Source: an uncultured Acidimicrobiales bacterium (lineage in GTDB: Bacteria; Actinomycetota; Acidimicrobiia; Acidimicrobiales; Bin134). From it: a stretch of 64,000 bases of DNA. The position numbers were made by a program, and so were the translations under genes. Under the pieces are notes generated by a model. It did not search any database. It was not told the DNA's origin and saw nothing but the letters and a program-made list of their open reading frames with translations. This document shows, in pieces, positions 36,401 to 42,866 of the stretch (the stretch's first letter is position 1; each line of letters begins with the position of its first letter). Location of the stretch: the NCBI GenBank assembly GCA_951813555.1, contig OX638344.1:124001-188000 (forward strand), given 5' to 3'.

Positions 36401-37789
36401 CCGCACCGTCAACGACAACGCCTCGGCCGGGTCGGTGAACGCCTCAAAGTCCTCGCCCGCCCCCACATAGGACAGATCCCCCGAATCCGAGTCGACCGCG
36501 AACTTGGCCCCGTCCAACCCCGAGAGGATCGAATAGGCCACCGTATCGCCAACATCGGGATCAGCCGCCGACACCGAGCCCAGCGCCACCGCGTTCCCGG
36601 TCCCGCTCCCGTCGGCGTTCTCCGCCAGATCGAACGTGTAGCTCTCCTCGTCCCCGAAGTCGAACACCGGCGCCTCGTCCACGTCGGTGACGCTCACCGT
36701 CACCACCACATCAGCAGTCATCGCCTCGGTGCCGGTCCCGCTGGCGGCCCGCACCGTCAACGACAACGCCTCGGCCGGGTCGGTGAACGCCTCAAAGTCC
36801 TCGCCCGCCCCCACATAGGACAGATCCCCCGAATCCGAGTCGACCGCGAACTTATCCCCGTCCAACCCCGAGAGGATCGAATAGGCCACCGTATCGCCAA
36901 CATCGGGATCAGCCGCCGACACCGAGCCCAGCGCCACCGCGTTCCCGGTCCCGCTCCCGTCGGCGTTCTCCGCCAGATCGAACGTGTAGCTCTCCTCGTC
37001 CCCGAAGTCGAACACCGGCGCCTCGTCCACGTCGGTGACGCTCACCGTCACCACCACATCAGCAGTCGCCTCACCGACCTCGGTGGCGGCCTGCACCGTC
37101 ACCGAGAACGAGTTGGGGAGCTCCTCAAAGTCCTCGCCCTGCCCCTTATAGGACAGCACCCCCGACTGCGTGCCGACCTGGAAGTCGGCCATGTCCTCCT
37201 CCTCGGGAATCGAATAGGTCACATCCTCTTCTTCGGGATCAGCCGCCGACACCGAGCCCACCACCACCGGGCCCGCGGTGTTCTCCGCCAGATCGAACTC
37301 GTATTCATCATCGTCCCCAAAGTCGAACACCGGCGCCTCGTCCACGTCGGTGACGCGCACCTTCACCGTCACTTCAGCGTGCTGCCGATCGGTGGGCGGC
37401 CCGCTGATCGCCCACACCTTCACGTTAAGCGAAGCGCCCACCTCGAAGTCCTCGCCCGCCCCCACATAGGACAGCACCCCCGACGAGCGGCCGATCGAGA
37501 ACCAGTCCGCGCCCCCCGAGATGTAGGTCACCGCGTCGCCATCGGGATCAGTCGCCGACACCGTGCCCAGCACCACCGGGCTCCCCCCACTCCCGTCGGC
37601 GTTCTCCGCCAGTTCGAACGTGTAGCTCGGCGCGCCGAACACCGGCGGGTTGTTCCCCTGTGCTGTCGCCACCGAGGCCGATAGCGCCAGCATGGCTACG
37701 GCCATCGCCAGCACCGCCCCCACCACCTGCCGACGGCTTGGGCTACAACTACCGAAGAGATGAGCGTCTACATAAGCGTCAACCCCCAC
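27461..37789 (-). CDS. Giant exported cadherin-like repeat protein (3,442 residues)
   Basis: A signal peptide (RRQVVGAVLAMAVAMLALS, cleavage near ATA/QG at 43-44) is followed by two divergent cadherin-like domains (about 48-152 and 153-257). Then come 22 nearly identical 113-116-residue cadherin-like repeats (about 258-2792), each ending VTDVDEAPVF, the counterpart of the calcium-binding DxNDxxP linker. Downstream are further divergent cadherin domains, one with an internal short duplication, then a PKD/REJ-like Ig domain (TADAGRDQTVDPGARV) and a putative-Ig domain (LPAGLSFSALGRTIAGTP). The C-terminus carries two copies of a cysteine-containing motif. No LPxTG or TM anchor is present. Repeated calcium-binding domains suggest an adhesin or surface-matrix protein, which is inference. 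GTG at 37789 is preceded by AAGAGAGA. A later ATG inside the signal peptide is an alternative. Confidence 0.93.
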   Translation of the reverse strand: MGVDAYVDAHLFGSCSPSRRQVVGAVLAMAVAMLALSASVATAQGNNPPVFGAPSYTFELAENADGSGGSPVVLGTVSATDPDGDAVTYISGGADWFSIGRSSGVLSYVGAGEDFEVGASLNVKVWAISGPPTDRQHAEVTVKVRVTDVDEAPVFDFGDDDEYEFDLAENTAGPVVVGSVSAADPEEEDVTYSIPEEEDMADFQVGTQSGVLSYKGQGEDFEELPNSFSVTVQAATEVGEATADVVVTVSVTDVDEAPVFDFGDEESYTFDLAENADGSGTGNAVALGSVSAADPDVGDTVAYSILSGLDGDKFAVDSDSGDLSYVGAGEDFEAFTDPAEALSLTVRAASGTGTEAMTADVVVTVSVTDVDEAPVFDFGDEESYTFDLAENADGSGTGNAVALGSVSAADPDVGDTVAYSILSGLDGAKFAVDSDSGDLSYVGAGEDFEAFTDPAEALSLTVRAASGTGTEAMTADVVVTVSVTDVDEAPVFDFGDEESYTFDLAENADGSETAVALGSVSAADPDVGDTVAYSILSGLDGAKFAVDSDSGDLSYVGAGEDFEAFTDPAEALSLTVRAASGTGTEAMTADVVVTVSVTDVDEAPVFDFGDEESYTFDLAENADGSGTGNAVALGSVSAADPDVGDTVAYSILSGLDGAKFAVDSDSGDLSYVGAGEDFEAFTDPAEALSLTVRAASGTGTEAMTADVVVTVSVTDVDEAPVFDFGDEESYTFDLAENADGSGTGNAVALGSVSAADPDVGDTVAYSILSGLDGAKFAVDSDSGDLSYVGAGEDFEAFTDPAEALSLTVRAASGTGTEAMTADVVVTVSVTDVDEAPVFDFGDEESYTFDLAENADGSETAVALGSVSAADPDVGDTVAYSILSGLDGAKFAVDSDSGDLSYVGAGEDFEAFTDPAEALSLTVRAASGTGTEAMTADVVVTVSVTDVDEAPVFDFGDEESYTFDLAENADGSENAVALGSVSAADPDVGDTVAYSILSGLDGAKFAVDSDSGDLSYVGAGEDFEAFTDPAEALSLTVRAASGTGTEAMTADVVVTVSVTDVDEAPVFDFGDEESYTFDLAENADGSETGNAVALGSVSAADPDVGDTVAYSILSGLDGAKFAVDSDSGDLSYVGAGEDFEAFTDPAEALSLTVRAASGTGTEAMTADVVVTVSVTDVDEAPVFDFGDEESYTFDLAENADGSGTGNAVALGSVSAADPDVGDTVAYSILSGLDGAKFAVDSDSGDLSYVGAGEDFEAFTDPAEALSLTVRAASGTGTEAMTADVVVTVSVTDVDEAPVFDFGDEESYTFDLAENADGSGTGNAVALGSVSAADPDVGDTVAYSILSGLDGAKFAVDSDSGDLSYVGAGEDFEAFTDPAEALSLTVRAASGTGTEAMTADVVVTVSVTDVDEAPVFDFGDEESYTFDLAENADGSETAVALGSVSAADPDVGDTVAYSILSGLDGAKFAVDSDSGDLSYVGAGEDFEAFTDPAEALSLTVRAASGTGTEAMTADVVVTVSVTDVDEAPVFDFGDEESYTFDLAENADGSETAVALGSVSAADPDVGDTVAYSILSGLDGAKFAVDSDSGDLSYVGAGEDFEAFTDPAEALSLTVRAASGTGTEAMTADVVVTVSVTDVDEAPVFDFGDEESYTFDLAENADGSETGNAVALGSVSAADPDVGDTVAYSILSGLDGDKFAVDSDSGDLSYVGAGEDFEAFTDPAEALSLTVRAASGTGTEAMTADVVVTVSVTDVDEAPVFDFGDEESYTFDLAENADGSETGNAVALGSVSAADPDVGDTVAYSILSGLDGAKFAVDSDSGDLSYVGAGEDFEAFTDPAEALSLTVRAASGTGTEAMTADVVVTVSVTDVDEAPVFDFGDEESYTFDLAENADGSGTGNAVALGSVSAADPDVGDTVAYSILSGLDGAKFAVDSDSGDLSYVGAGEDFEAFTDPAEALSLTVRAASGTGTEAMTADVVVTVSVTDVDEAPVFDFGDEESYTFDLAENADGSENAVALGSVSAADPDVGDTVAYSILSGLDGAKFAVDSDSGDLSYVGAGEDFEAFTDPAEALSLTVRAASGTGTEAMTADVVVTVSVTDVDEAPVFDFGDEESYTFDLAENADGSGTGNAVALGSVSAADPDVGDTVAYSILSGLDGAKFAVDSDSGDLSYVGAGEDFEAFTDPAEALSLTVRAASGTGTEAMTADVVVTVSVTDVDEAPVFDFGDEESYTFDLAENADGSENAVALGSVSAADPDVGDTVAYSILSGLDGAKFAVDSDSGDLSYVGAGEDFEAFTDPAEALSLTVRAASGTGTEAMTADVVVTVSVTDVDEAPVFDFGDEESYTFDLAENADGSGTGNAVALGSVSAADPDVGDTVAYSILSGLDGAKFAVDSDSGDLSYVGAGEDFEAFTDPAEALSLTVRAASGTGTEAMTADVVVTVSVTDVDEAPVFDFGDEESYTFDLAENADGSETAVALGSVSAADPDVGDTVAYSILSGLDGAKFAVDSDSGDLSYVGAGEDFEAFTDPAEALSLTVRAASGTGTEAMTADVVVTVSVTDVDEAPVFDFGDEESYTFDLAENADGSETAVALGSVSAADDVGDTVAYSILSGLDGDKFAVDSDSGDLSYVGAGEDFEAFTDPAEALSLTVRAASGTGTEAMTADVVVTVSVTDVDEAPVFDFGDEESYTFDLAENADGSGTGNAVALGSVSAADPDVGDTVAYSILSGLDGAKFAVDSDSGDLSYVGAGEDFEAFTDPAEALSLTVRAASGTGTEAMTADVVVTVSVTDVDEAPVFGPGRPPLGNHAPEFIDGSSATRYVSENTPEDQPIGNPVEANDFEGDTIFYCLGGPHAASFKINSSTGQISTKAALDREAQSSYRVTVAADDGNHGITVIGVTIRVTDVDEAPVFDEASYAFDLAENSDGSTTAVMLGRASATDPDGDAVAYSIESGDPQKFAVDSSGELTYTGSGEDHEAIASLSVAVRATSSTNGPKKFAVDSSGELAYTGSGEDHEAIASFSVVVRATSGTGGPTADVAVTVSVTDVDEAPVFDEASYAFDLVENTDGSTTAVVLGRVSADDSDGDSVSYSILSGGANRFEVGGSSGELFYTGSGEDHEAATNSFSMVVRAISGIGADQMTANATVTVMVIGVNEAAPTADAGRDQTVDPGARVVLSGSGVDSDAGDVLTYAWSQTSGTPVALGNAGKAALSFTAPSSSATLEFALTVSDGVHTGTDTVTVSVRHADERPSFESSAVAAQVWTVGREISRVQLPAAVGGDGVLRYSLAPSLPAGLSFSALGRTIAGTPQAAMGRTLFTLTAIDEDGDQASFTFSVTVNTANYKPGGVAREDVELRDRLIFDQEALLNVYRCLFDIDTQVVPGGCAGGEPSRPAAQPAPFGGTPTLAEVELRDQLIASQEALLNVYRCKFDIDTQMVPGGCIGREPAP
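27488..27745 (-). repeat. Two copies of a C-terminal cysteine motif (VELRD..LLNVYRC..PGGC)
   Basis: The last 80 residues of the giant protein contain two near-identical segments. Each reads VELRD-x-LI-x-x-QEALLNVYRC, then FDIDTQ-x-VPGGC, about 35 residues with two Cys. A Pro/Ala linker separates them. I recognise no family; the position suggests a C-terminal targeting or anchoring element. Confidence 0.8.
29413..37011 (-). repeat. 22-unit tandem array, 339-348 bp per unit, inside the cadherin gene
   Basis: Twenty-two direct repeats lie head to tail with boundaries about every 348, 342 or, once, 339 bp. Units differ almost only at a short linker (encoding GTGN, ETGN, ETAV or EN), one Ala/Asp codon pair (Asp in three units: the first, thirteenth and twenty-first from the N-terminus), a TCA/TCG synonymous site, and one 3-bp loss in the twenty-first unit. 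Near-identity at silent sites points to recent expansion or gene conversion. Confidence 0.95.
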
Positions 37790-37899
37790 AAATCTCTCTT
37801 TACCTCGTTGCGATAGATATAAGATACCATGGTTCGTTTTGTGTAATCACTTGCGCTTTCGCCGCTTCTATCAACTCGTCTTCCTGGCAAAATGGGGTC

Positions 37900-38865
37900 A
37901 TGGCGCGCATAACCATCCCAGGTCAGATTCTTTGCGGGATCCAGCTTCCGATCCAAACGCTCAATGAGAGGATCCGGCAGCCGTGGGAAGCTGACGCCAC
38001 CGTTGGCGATCTGGTTGCCGTGGCCCAGACGGCCGAGGCCTCGGGGCTGGGATTCGTGGGGGTGTGCGATCACATCGCCATCCCAAACAACGATTACGCC
38101 GCCCACATGTCCACCACATGGTACGACCCCATCGCCACGCTCAGCTTCCTGGGAGCAGCCACCAGCACCATTCGGCTGCTGTCGGAGGTATACGTACTTC
38201 CCTATCGCCATCCTCTGACCACCGCGAATTCGTTCTGTACCCTCGACCACCTCACCGGCGGAAGAGCTTTGATGGGGGTGGGTGCCGGCCACGTCGAGGC
38301 CGAGTTCGAAGCCTTGGGATTGAGCTTCGCCGACCGGGGCCGCATGACCGACGAGGCAATCGACGCGGTGCGGGTGGCCATCGAGGCGGCGGGCGGGTTC
38401 TGCCAGTTCAGCGGGGAGTTCTACCACTTCAAGGATGTCGGGGTTGGACCCGCCGCGGCGCAAAGCGCCATTCCCGTCTGGATAGGAGGAAGCAGCCGCC
38501 CGGCTCTTCGCCGGGTGGTGGAGCGGGGGGACGGCTGGATTCCCCAAGGCACACCTCGGGAGGCCATCGCCGAGCAGCTGGACTACATGCGCGCCCATGC
38601 CGATGCCGTGGGCCGCGACCTCGATGAGGTGGACTTCGGGTGGATAGCCGAGAGCATCCACGTCGGCGAACCCCCTGAAGGGCTGTTCATGCCGGGGTGG
38701 CCGCATCTCAGCGGCTCTCCCGACCAGATCGCCGAGTCGCTGCGCTACGCACTCGGTTTGGGCATTTCGGTGCTGTTCTTGTTCTTGCGAGCCCGCGACC
38801 TGCCCGAATACCTGGACCAGGTCGCCCGCTTCGGCACCGAGGTGGTGCCCTTGCTGACCGATTGA
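37900..38865 (+). CDS. LLM-class F420-dependent oxidoreductase
   Basis: This 321-residue luciferase-like TIM-barrel protein has the N-terminal strand GQILCGIQLPIQT, the coenzyme-binding segments GVCDHIAIPN and GGRALMGVGAGH, and AIPVWIGGSS. These fit F420H2-dependent hydride transfer, as in F420-dependent sugar-6-phosphate or alcohol dehydrogenases and xenobiotic reductases. An FMN-dependent monooxygenase is the alternative. The frame is open far upstream, but that part runs antisense through the giant gene's start, so ATG at 37900 was chosen. It opens a five-gene plus-strand run. Confidence 0.88.
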   Translation: MARITIPGQILCGIQLPIQTLNERIRQPWEADATVGDLVAVAQTAEASGLGFVGVCDHIAIPNNDYAAHMSTTWYDPIATLSFLGAATSTIRLLSEVYVLPYRHPLTTANSFCTLDHLTGGRALMGVGAGHVEAEFEALGLSFADRGRMTDEAIDAVRVAIEAAGGFCQFSGEFYHFKDVGVGPAAAQSAIPVWIGGSSRPALRRVVERGDGWIPQGTPREAIAEQLDYMRAHADAVGRDLDEVDFGWIAESIHVGEPPEGLFMPGWPHLSGSPDQIAESLRYALGLGISVLFLFLRARDLPEYLDQVARFGTEVVPLLTD

Positions 38866-38878
38866 GGCCGGGCGAACC

Positions 38879-40081
38879 ATGAGCGGCGTGCTGTCAGGAA
38901 TGCGGGTGGTGGAGGGTTCGGCCTTCGTGGCCTGCCCTTCGGGGGGGATGACTCTGGCCCAACATGGCGCCGACGTGATCCGATTCGACGCCATCGGCGG
39001 GGGCATCGACTACCACCGGTGGCCGCTCACCCCCGACGGACAGTCGCTGTACTGGCAGGGACTGAACAAGGGCAAGCGGTCGATCCAGGTCGATCTCCGC
39101 TCCCCCGAGGGTCGGGAGCTGATCACCGCCCTGGCCACCGCTCCCGGCCCGGACGCCGGCATCTTCACCACCAACTTCCCCGCCGTCGGGTGGCTCTCGT
39201 ACGACAGCCTCCGCCAGCGCCGCGACGACCTCATCATGGTGGCCATCACCGGCAACCACGATGGCTCCACCGCGGTGGACTACACCGTGAACTGCGCCAT
39301 GGGCTACCCCTGGCTCACCGGCGACGATGGCACCGTCAACCACGTGCTGCCCGCCTGGGACATCATCTGCGGACAGACCGCTGCGCTGGGCGTGCTGGCC
39401 GCCGAGCGCCAACGGACCCGCACCGGTCTGGGGAGCTTGGTGAACTTGGCCCTGTCTGATGTGGCCCTGGCTGCGGTGTCCATGCTGGGCCATGTAGCCG
39501 AGGCCCAGCTATTGGGCACACAGCGGCCCCGGATCGGCAACGACATCTATGGTGCATTCGGCCGGGATTTCGAGCTGGCCGACGGCGAGCGCATCCAACT
39601 CGTGGCGGTCAGCGCCCGCCAGTGGCAGGGCATTGTGGCCGCCTGCGGGATCGCCGACGAGGTGGCCGCGCTGGAGGCCGAGACCGGACTGGACCTCACC
39701 CGGGTCGACGGAGACCGCTACTTGGCCCTCGACCGCCTCAACCCGCTGGTGGCCCAGTGGTGTTCAGCCCACACCCTGGCCGAGGCTTCCGTTGCGCTCG
39801 ATGCCCAAGGGGTGTGCTGGGGCCGCTACCAGTCGATGCTGGATCTGGTGTCCGAGGATCCTCGCTGCTCGACGGCCAACCCGCTGTTCGCCGAGGTGGA
39901 CCACCCTGAGACCGGGGAATATCTCACCCCCGGCCCGCCCCTGCGCTTCCCCGCTGAGAGTCTTGCCGACCCCGGCCCCGCCCCCCGCCTGGGCCAGCAC
40001 ACCGATGAGGTGTTGGCCGAGGTGCTCGGCCTCTCTGACACCGAGATCGCCCGCCTCCACGACGACCAGGTCGTCGCCTGA
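38879..40081 (+). CDS. CaiB/BaiF (family III) CoA-transferase
   Basis: This 400-residue protein has the family N-terminus LSGMRVVEGSAFVACP and the CoA-binding region GADVIRF. NKGKRSIQVDLRSPEGR follows, and an aspartate at 161 in LPAWDIICGQTAALG aligns with the catalytic Asp that forms the acyl-aspartyl intermediate. The enzyme moves CoA between carboxylic acids, or racemises alpha-methylacyl-CoA. Its neighbours (two F420-type oxidoreductases, SDR, PhyH) suggest activation of a branched or cyclic acid before oxidation. It lies 13 nt after the first F420 gene. Confidence 0.92.
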   Translation: MSGVLSGMRVVEGSAFVACPSGGMTLAQHGADVIRFDAIGGGIDYHRWPLTPDGQSLYWQGLNKGKRSIQVDLRSPEGRELITALATAPGPDAGIFTTNFPAVGWLSYDSLRQRRDDLIMVAITGNHDGSTAVDYTVNCAMGYPWLTGDDGTVNHVLPAWDIICGQTAALGVLAAERQRTRTGLGSLVNLALSDVALAAVSMLGHVAEAQLLGTQRPRIGNDIYGAFGRDFELADGERIQLVAVSARQWQGIVAACGIADEVAALEAETGLDLTRVDGDRYLALDRLNPLVAQWCSAHTLAEASVALDAQGVCWGRYQSMLDLVSEDPRCSTANPLFAEVDHPETGEYLTPGPPLRFPAESLADPGPAPRLGQHTDEVLAEVLGLSDTEIARLHDDQVVA

Positions 40082-40107
40082 CCATCTCACAGCCGCGGGC
40101 GGGCCGC

Positions 40108-40113
40108 TACGTT
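40108..40113 (+). promoter_or_regulatory. Candidate -10 box (TACGTT) for internal leaderless start
   Basis: TACGTT lies 6 nt before the ATG of the second F420-type gene, in a 38-nt gap with no ribosome-binding site. This suggests a secondary promoter inside the run. Confidence 0.4.
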
Positions 40114-40119
40114 GACGCC

Positions 40120-41010
40120 ATGACCATGGATATAGGCCGTGTCGGGGTTTGGACCCGCACCGACAGCTTCTCTACCGGCGAGGCCATCGAGTTCGCCCAG
40201 CGGATCGAGGAGCTGGGCTACGGCGCCCTGTGGATCCCCGATGCCTTCGGGCGCGACCCGTTCGCCCACGCCTCACTGCTGCTCAACCACACCTCAACGC
40301 TGGTGCTGGCCACCGGAGTGGTCAACATCCACCTGCGCGAGGCCCAGGCCACCTCCTGCGCCCAAAGGGAACTGCACGATCAGTCGGGGGGCCGCTTCCT
40401 GCTCGGCCTCGGGGTGTCCCACCAGGTGCCCATGGAGCGGATGCAGCAAAAGCCCTACCCCGCGCCGATCCCGTCGATGCGGGAGTACCTCGACAAGATG
40501 GACAGCGCAATGTGGTGGGGACCGGAGCTCGAAGGCGAGCCCCCCATGGTGCTGGCCGCTCTCGGCCCTCTGATGCTGAAGCTGGCCGCCGAGCGAACCA
40601 TGGGCGCCCACCCCTATTTCGCCCCGCCGGAGAACTCCCGTCGGTCCCGGGAGATCATGGGCCCCGATGCCTGGATCTGCCCGGAGCAGAAGGTGATGTT
40701 GGAAACCGACCCGCAGCGAGCCCGGGAGCGAGCCCGAGCCGCCATGGCCGGACCGCTGCACATGCCCAACTACCGCAAAAACCTCATGCGCTGCGGGTTC
40801 GAGGAGAGCGCACTGGACGACGGCGGCAGCGACGAGGTGGTCGACGCGGTGGTGGCCTGGGGCGACGAAAACACCCTCGTCGAGCGGGTGCGCCAGCACC
40901 ACGAGGCCGGGGCCACCCACGTGTGCGTCCAGCCGCTCGACCCGGCGGACAAGACCCGCCCCAGCTTGGAGACGCTCGAAACCCTCGCCCCCCTGCTGAA
41001 CGGAGCGTGA
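40120..41010 (+). CDS. LLM-class F420-dependent oxidoreductase (second)
   Basis: This 296-residue luciferase-like protein is distinct from the first. It has IGRVGVWTRTD, the helix IEFAQRIEELGYGALWIPDA, LVLATGVVNIH and SGGRFLLGLGVSHQ. It lacks the later insertion seen in larger LLM monooxygenases. It probably uses F420, given the actinobacterial context. An in-frame ATG two codons downstream is an alternative start. It is followed after 6 nt by the SDR. Confidence 0.88.
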   Translation: MTMDIGRVGVWTRTDSFSTGEAIEFAQRIEELGYGALWIPDAFGRDPFAHASLLLNHTSTLVLATGVVNIHLREAQATSCAQRELHDQSGGRFLLGLGVSHQVPMERMQQKPYPAPIPSMREYLDKMDSAMWWGPELEGEPPMVLAALGPLMLKLAAERTMGAHPYFAPPENSRRSREIMGPDAWICPEQKVMLETDPQRARERARAAMAGPLHMPNYRKNLMRCGFEESALDDGGSDEVVDAVVAWGDENTLVERVRQHHEAGATHVCVQPLDPADKTRPSLETLETLAPLLNGA

Positions 41011-41016
41011 TTCGCA

Positions 41017-41940
41017 ATGGCCAGTGAGTTCCAAGACCGAGTGGCCATTGTCACCGGCGCGGGAGACGAGATCGGCCTCGGGTTCGCCCACGCCAGCTAC
41101 CTGGCTGAGCGGGGCGCCAAGATCGTGCTCAACGACTTCGGCAACGGCACTTTGGGCTTGGTGGAGCAGGGCATCAACCCCGACATCGCCGAGCAGGCCG
41201 CCCAGCGCATCCGCGACGCCGGCGGCGAGGCCATCGCCAATAACGGCGACATCGCGGAAGTGGCCACCGCTCAGGAGATGGTGTCAGCCGCCTTGGACGC
41301 CTGGGGCCGAGTAGACATCCTCATCAACAACGCCGGTTTCGCCAGTGCCTCGTTCTTCCCCGACATCGACGCCGCCGACATGCACCGTCACGTGGGGGTG
41401 ACCCTCCTCGGGTGCCTCAACACGGCCAAGGCGGTGTGGCCCAACATGGTGGAGCGGGGCTACGGGCGCATCATCAACACCGGCTCGCCCGCTTGCTTCG
41501 GCAATCCCACCGCCTCCTACGCGGCCACCAAGTCGGGGCTGTTCGGCTTCACCCGCACCGAGGCCATCTTCGGCCAAGCCCACAACATCACCGCCAACCT
41601 GCTGTTGCCCGCGGCCATCTCCCGGCTGACCGAGGGCCTACCCGAGTCACCGTTCAAGTCGCACCTGCGCACCCATTTCGGCGCCGAGAAGGCAGCCCCG
41701 GTGGTAGCCCATTTGGTGAGCGATCAATGCGACGTCACCGGCGAGGCGTTCACCGTTGGGGGCGGCCAGTTCGCCCGCATCGTGTACGCCGCCTCCCCCG
41801 CCCAGGAGATCGACCTGACCATGGAATCAGTAGCCCAGGGCATGGCCCAAGCCATGGACACCACCGACTGGACGCCCCAAGGTTCCACCGCCGAGAGCCT
41901 GGTGCATTTGGGTATGCCTCCCGAGTTAGAGCAGATGTAA
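41017..41940 (+). CDS. Short-chain dehydrogenase (MFE-2/17-beta-HSD4-like)
   Basis: This 307-residue SDR has a modified cofactor loop (TGAGDEIGLG), LNDFGNG after strand 2, and NNAG. Its active site is in INTGSPACFGNPTASYAATKSG, with Tyr and Lys spaced by three. The loop after strand 2 resembles 3-hydroxyacyl-CoA dehydrogenase domains of multifunctional beta-oxidation enzymes. This fits a CoA-ester pathway with the adjacent CaiB and PhyH. It ends 12 nt before the PhyH gene, with AAGGAG between. Confidence 0.9.
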   Translation: MASEFQDRVAIVTGAGDEIGLGFAHASYLAERGAKIVLNDFGNGTLGLVEQGINPDIAEQAAQRIRDAGGEAIANNGDIAEVATAQEMVSAALDAWGRVDILINNAGFASASFFPDIDAADMHRHVGVTLLGCLNTAKAVWPNMVERGYGRIINTGSPACFGNPTASYAATKSGLFGFTRTEAIFGQAHNITANLLLPAAISRLTEGLPESPFKSHLRTHFGAEKAAPVVAHLVSDQCDVTGEAFTVGGGQFARIVYAASPAQEIDLTMESVAQGMAQAMDTTDWTPQGSTAESLVHLGMPPELEQM

Positions 41941-41952
41941 GGAGCTAGTGCG

Positions 41953-42807
41953 ATGAGCCTGGTAACCGACCAAGAGATCGAGGCCTTCTGGCGCGACGGC
42001 GTGGTAGTAGTCCGAGGAGTGCTGTCCGACGAGACCCTGGCCTCCATGGCCAAGCCCGTAGACCGTGCTCTGGGGTCTGAGGAAATGAACAACATGACCG
42101 AAATGGGCGCCATGGTGGTACCACCCAGCGGCGGCACCGTGCTCAACGATCCCGCGGCGGCCCAATCAGGCGCCCCCCGCGGCCAATTCCACGGCGGCAC
42201 CGACCACTGGTGGGACGACCCCGACTTCGAGCGCTTCGCCACCCGGTCGCCCCTGCCGCAACTGGCCGCCGAGCTGATGCGGAGCCGGGAGCTGTGGTTC
42301 TACGAAGACAGCGTGCTGGTGAAGGAGCCCCACACCGAGGAGCCCACCTCCATCCACCAGGATATGGCCTATTTCCAGCTAGAGGGCGACAAGGTGTGCA
42401 CCACTTGGTGCCCCCTCGACCCCATCTCCAAACAGACCGGGGCCACCGTGTACGTGCGGGGCTCGCACCGCTGGGAGCGCAACTTCCGGCCCAACTGGTT
42501 CGTGAGCCAGCTCTCCATGCCCGACACCGACGGCGAAGAGGTACCCCACTACGACCGCGACGACTCCGAGCACCTGCTCTGCTTCGACATGGCACCCGGC
42601 GACGTGGCCGTCCACCACGCCATGACCCTCCACGGCGCCCACTCCAACGTCACCGACCAATGGCGCCGAGCCATCTCGGTGCGCTACTGCGGCGACGGCA
42701 CAGTCTACCGCTTCAAGCGGGGCACCCCCCTGAAGCCCCACCACTCCGAGGTCACCGAGGGCACCCCCGTAAACCACCCCCGCTGCCCCCAAGTCTGGCC
42801 CCGCTGA
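41953..42807 (+). CDS. Phytanoyl-CoA dioxygenase (PhyH) family protein
   Basis: This 284-residue Fe(II)/2-oxoglutarate oxygenase has the first metal pair in TSIHQDMAYFQ (His135, Asp137). The distal His lies among MTLHGAHSN and the 2-oxoglutarate Arg in RRAISVRY. PhyH enzymes hydroxylate the alpha carbon of branched acyl-CoAs, and bacterial relatives act on diverse acids. As the last gene of the F420/CaiB/SDR run it may start or finish degradation of a methyl-branched acyl-CoA, which is inference. AAGGAG precedes the ATG. Confidence 0.92.
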   Translation: MSLVTDQEIEAFWRDGVVVVRGVLSDETLASMAKPVDRALGSEEMNNMTEMGAMVVPPSGGTVLNDPAAAQSGAPRGQFHGGTDHWWDDPDFERFATRSPLPQLAAELMRSRELWFYEDSVLVKEPHTEEPTSIHQDMAYFQLEGDKVCTTWCPLDPISKQTGATVYVRGSHRWERNFRPNWFVSQLSMPDTDGEEVPHYDRDDSEHLLCFDMAPGDVAVHHAMTLHGAHSNVTDQWRRAISVRYCGDGTVYRFKRGTPLKPHHSEVTEGTPVNHPRCPQVWPR

Positions 42808-42866
42808 CGCTGATAATTTGCTGCGGGAGATGCAGGTCTGGGATTGCCTAGTGGGTAGCCCGCTGA

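Noticed and set aside
29413..37011. CRISPR or satellite DNA
   Set aside because: The repeats are whole protein domains in one continuous frame.
29381..37684. An 8.3-kb open frame on the plus strand across the cadherin array (about 2,767 codons)
   Set aside because: It is antisense to the repeat gene and stays open because one stop-free repeat unit is copied 22 times. It has Arg/His-rich composition, no signal peptide and no domain, whereas the minus frame has a signal peptide and recognisable cadherin motifs.
37660..37899. Upstream start of the first F420-type gene overlapping the giant gene's start
   Set aside because: The extension is Pro-rich shadow sequence, and the luciferase-like domain starts at ATG 37900.
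42808..42866. Rho-independent terminator between the PhyH and HExxH genes
   Set aside because: Only a 5-bp GCGGG/CCCGC match with a long loop and no T-run is present.
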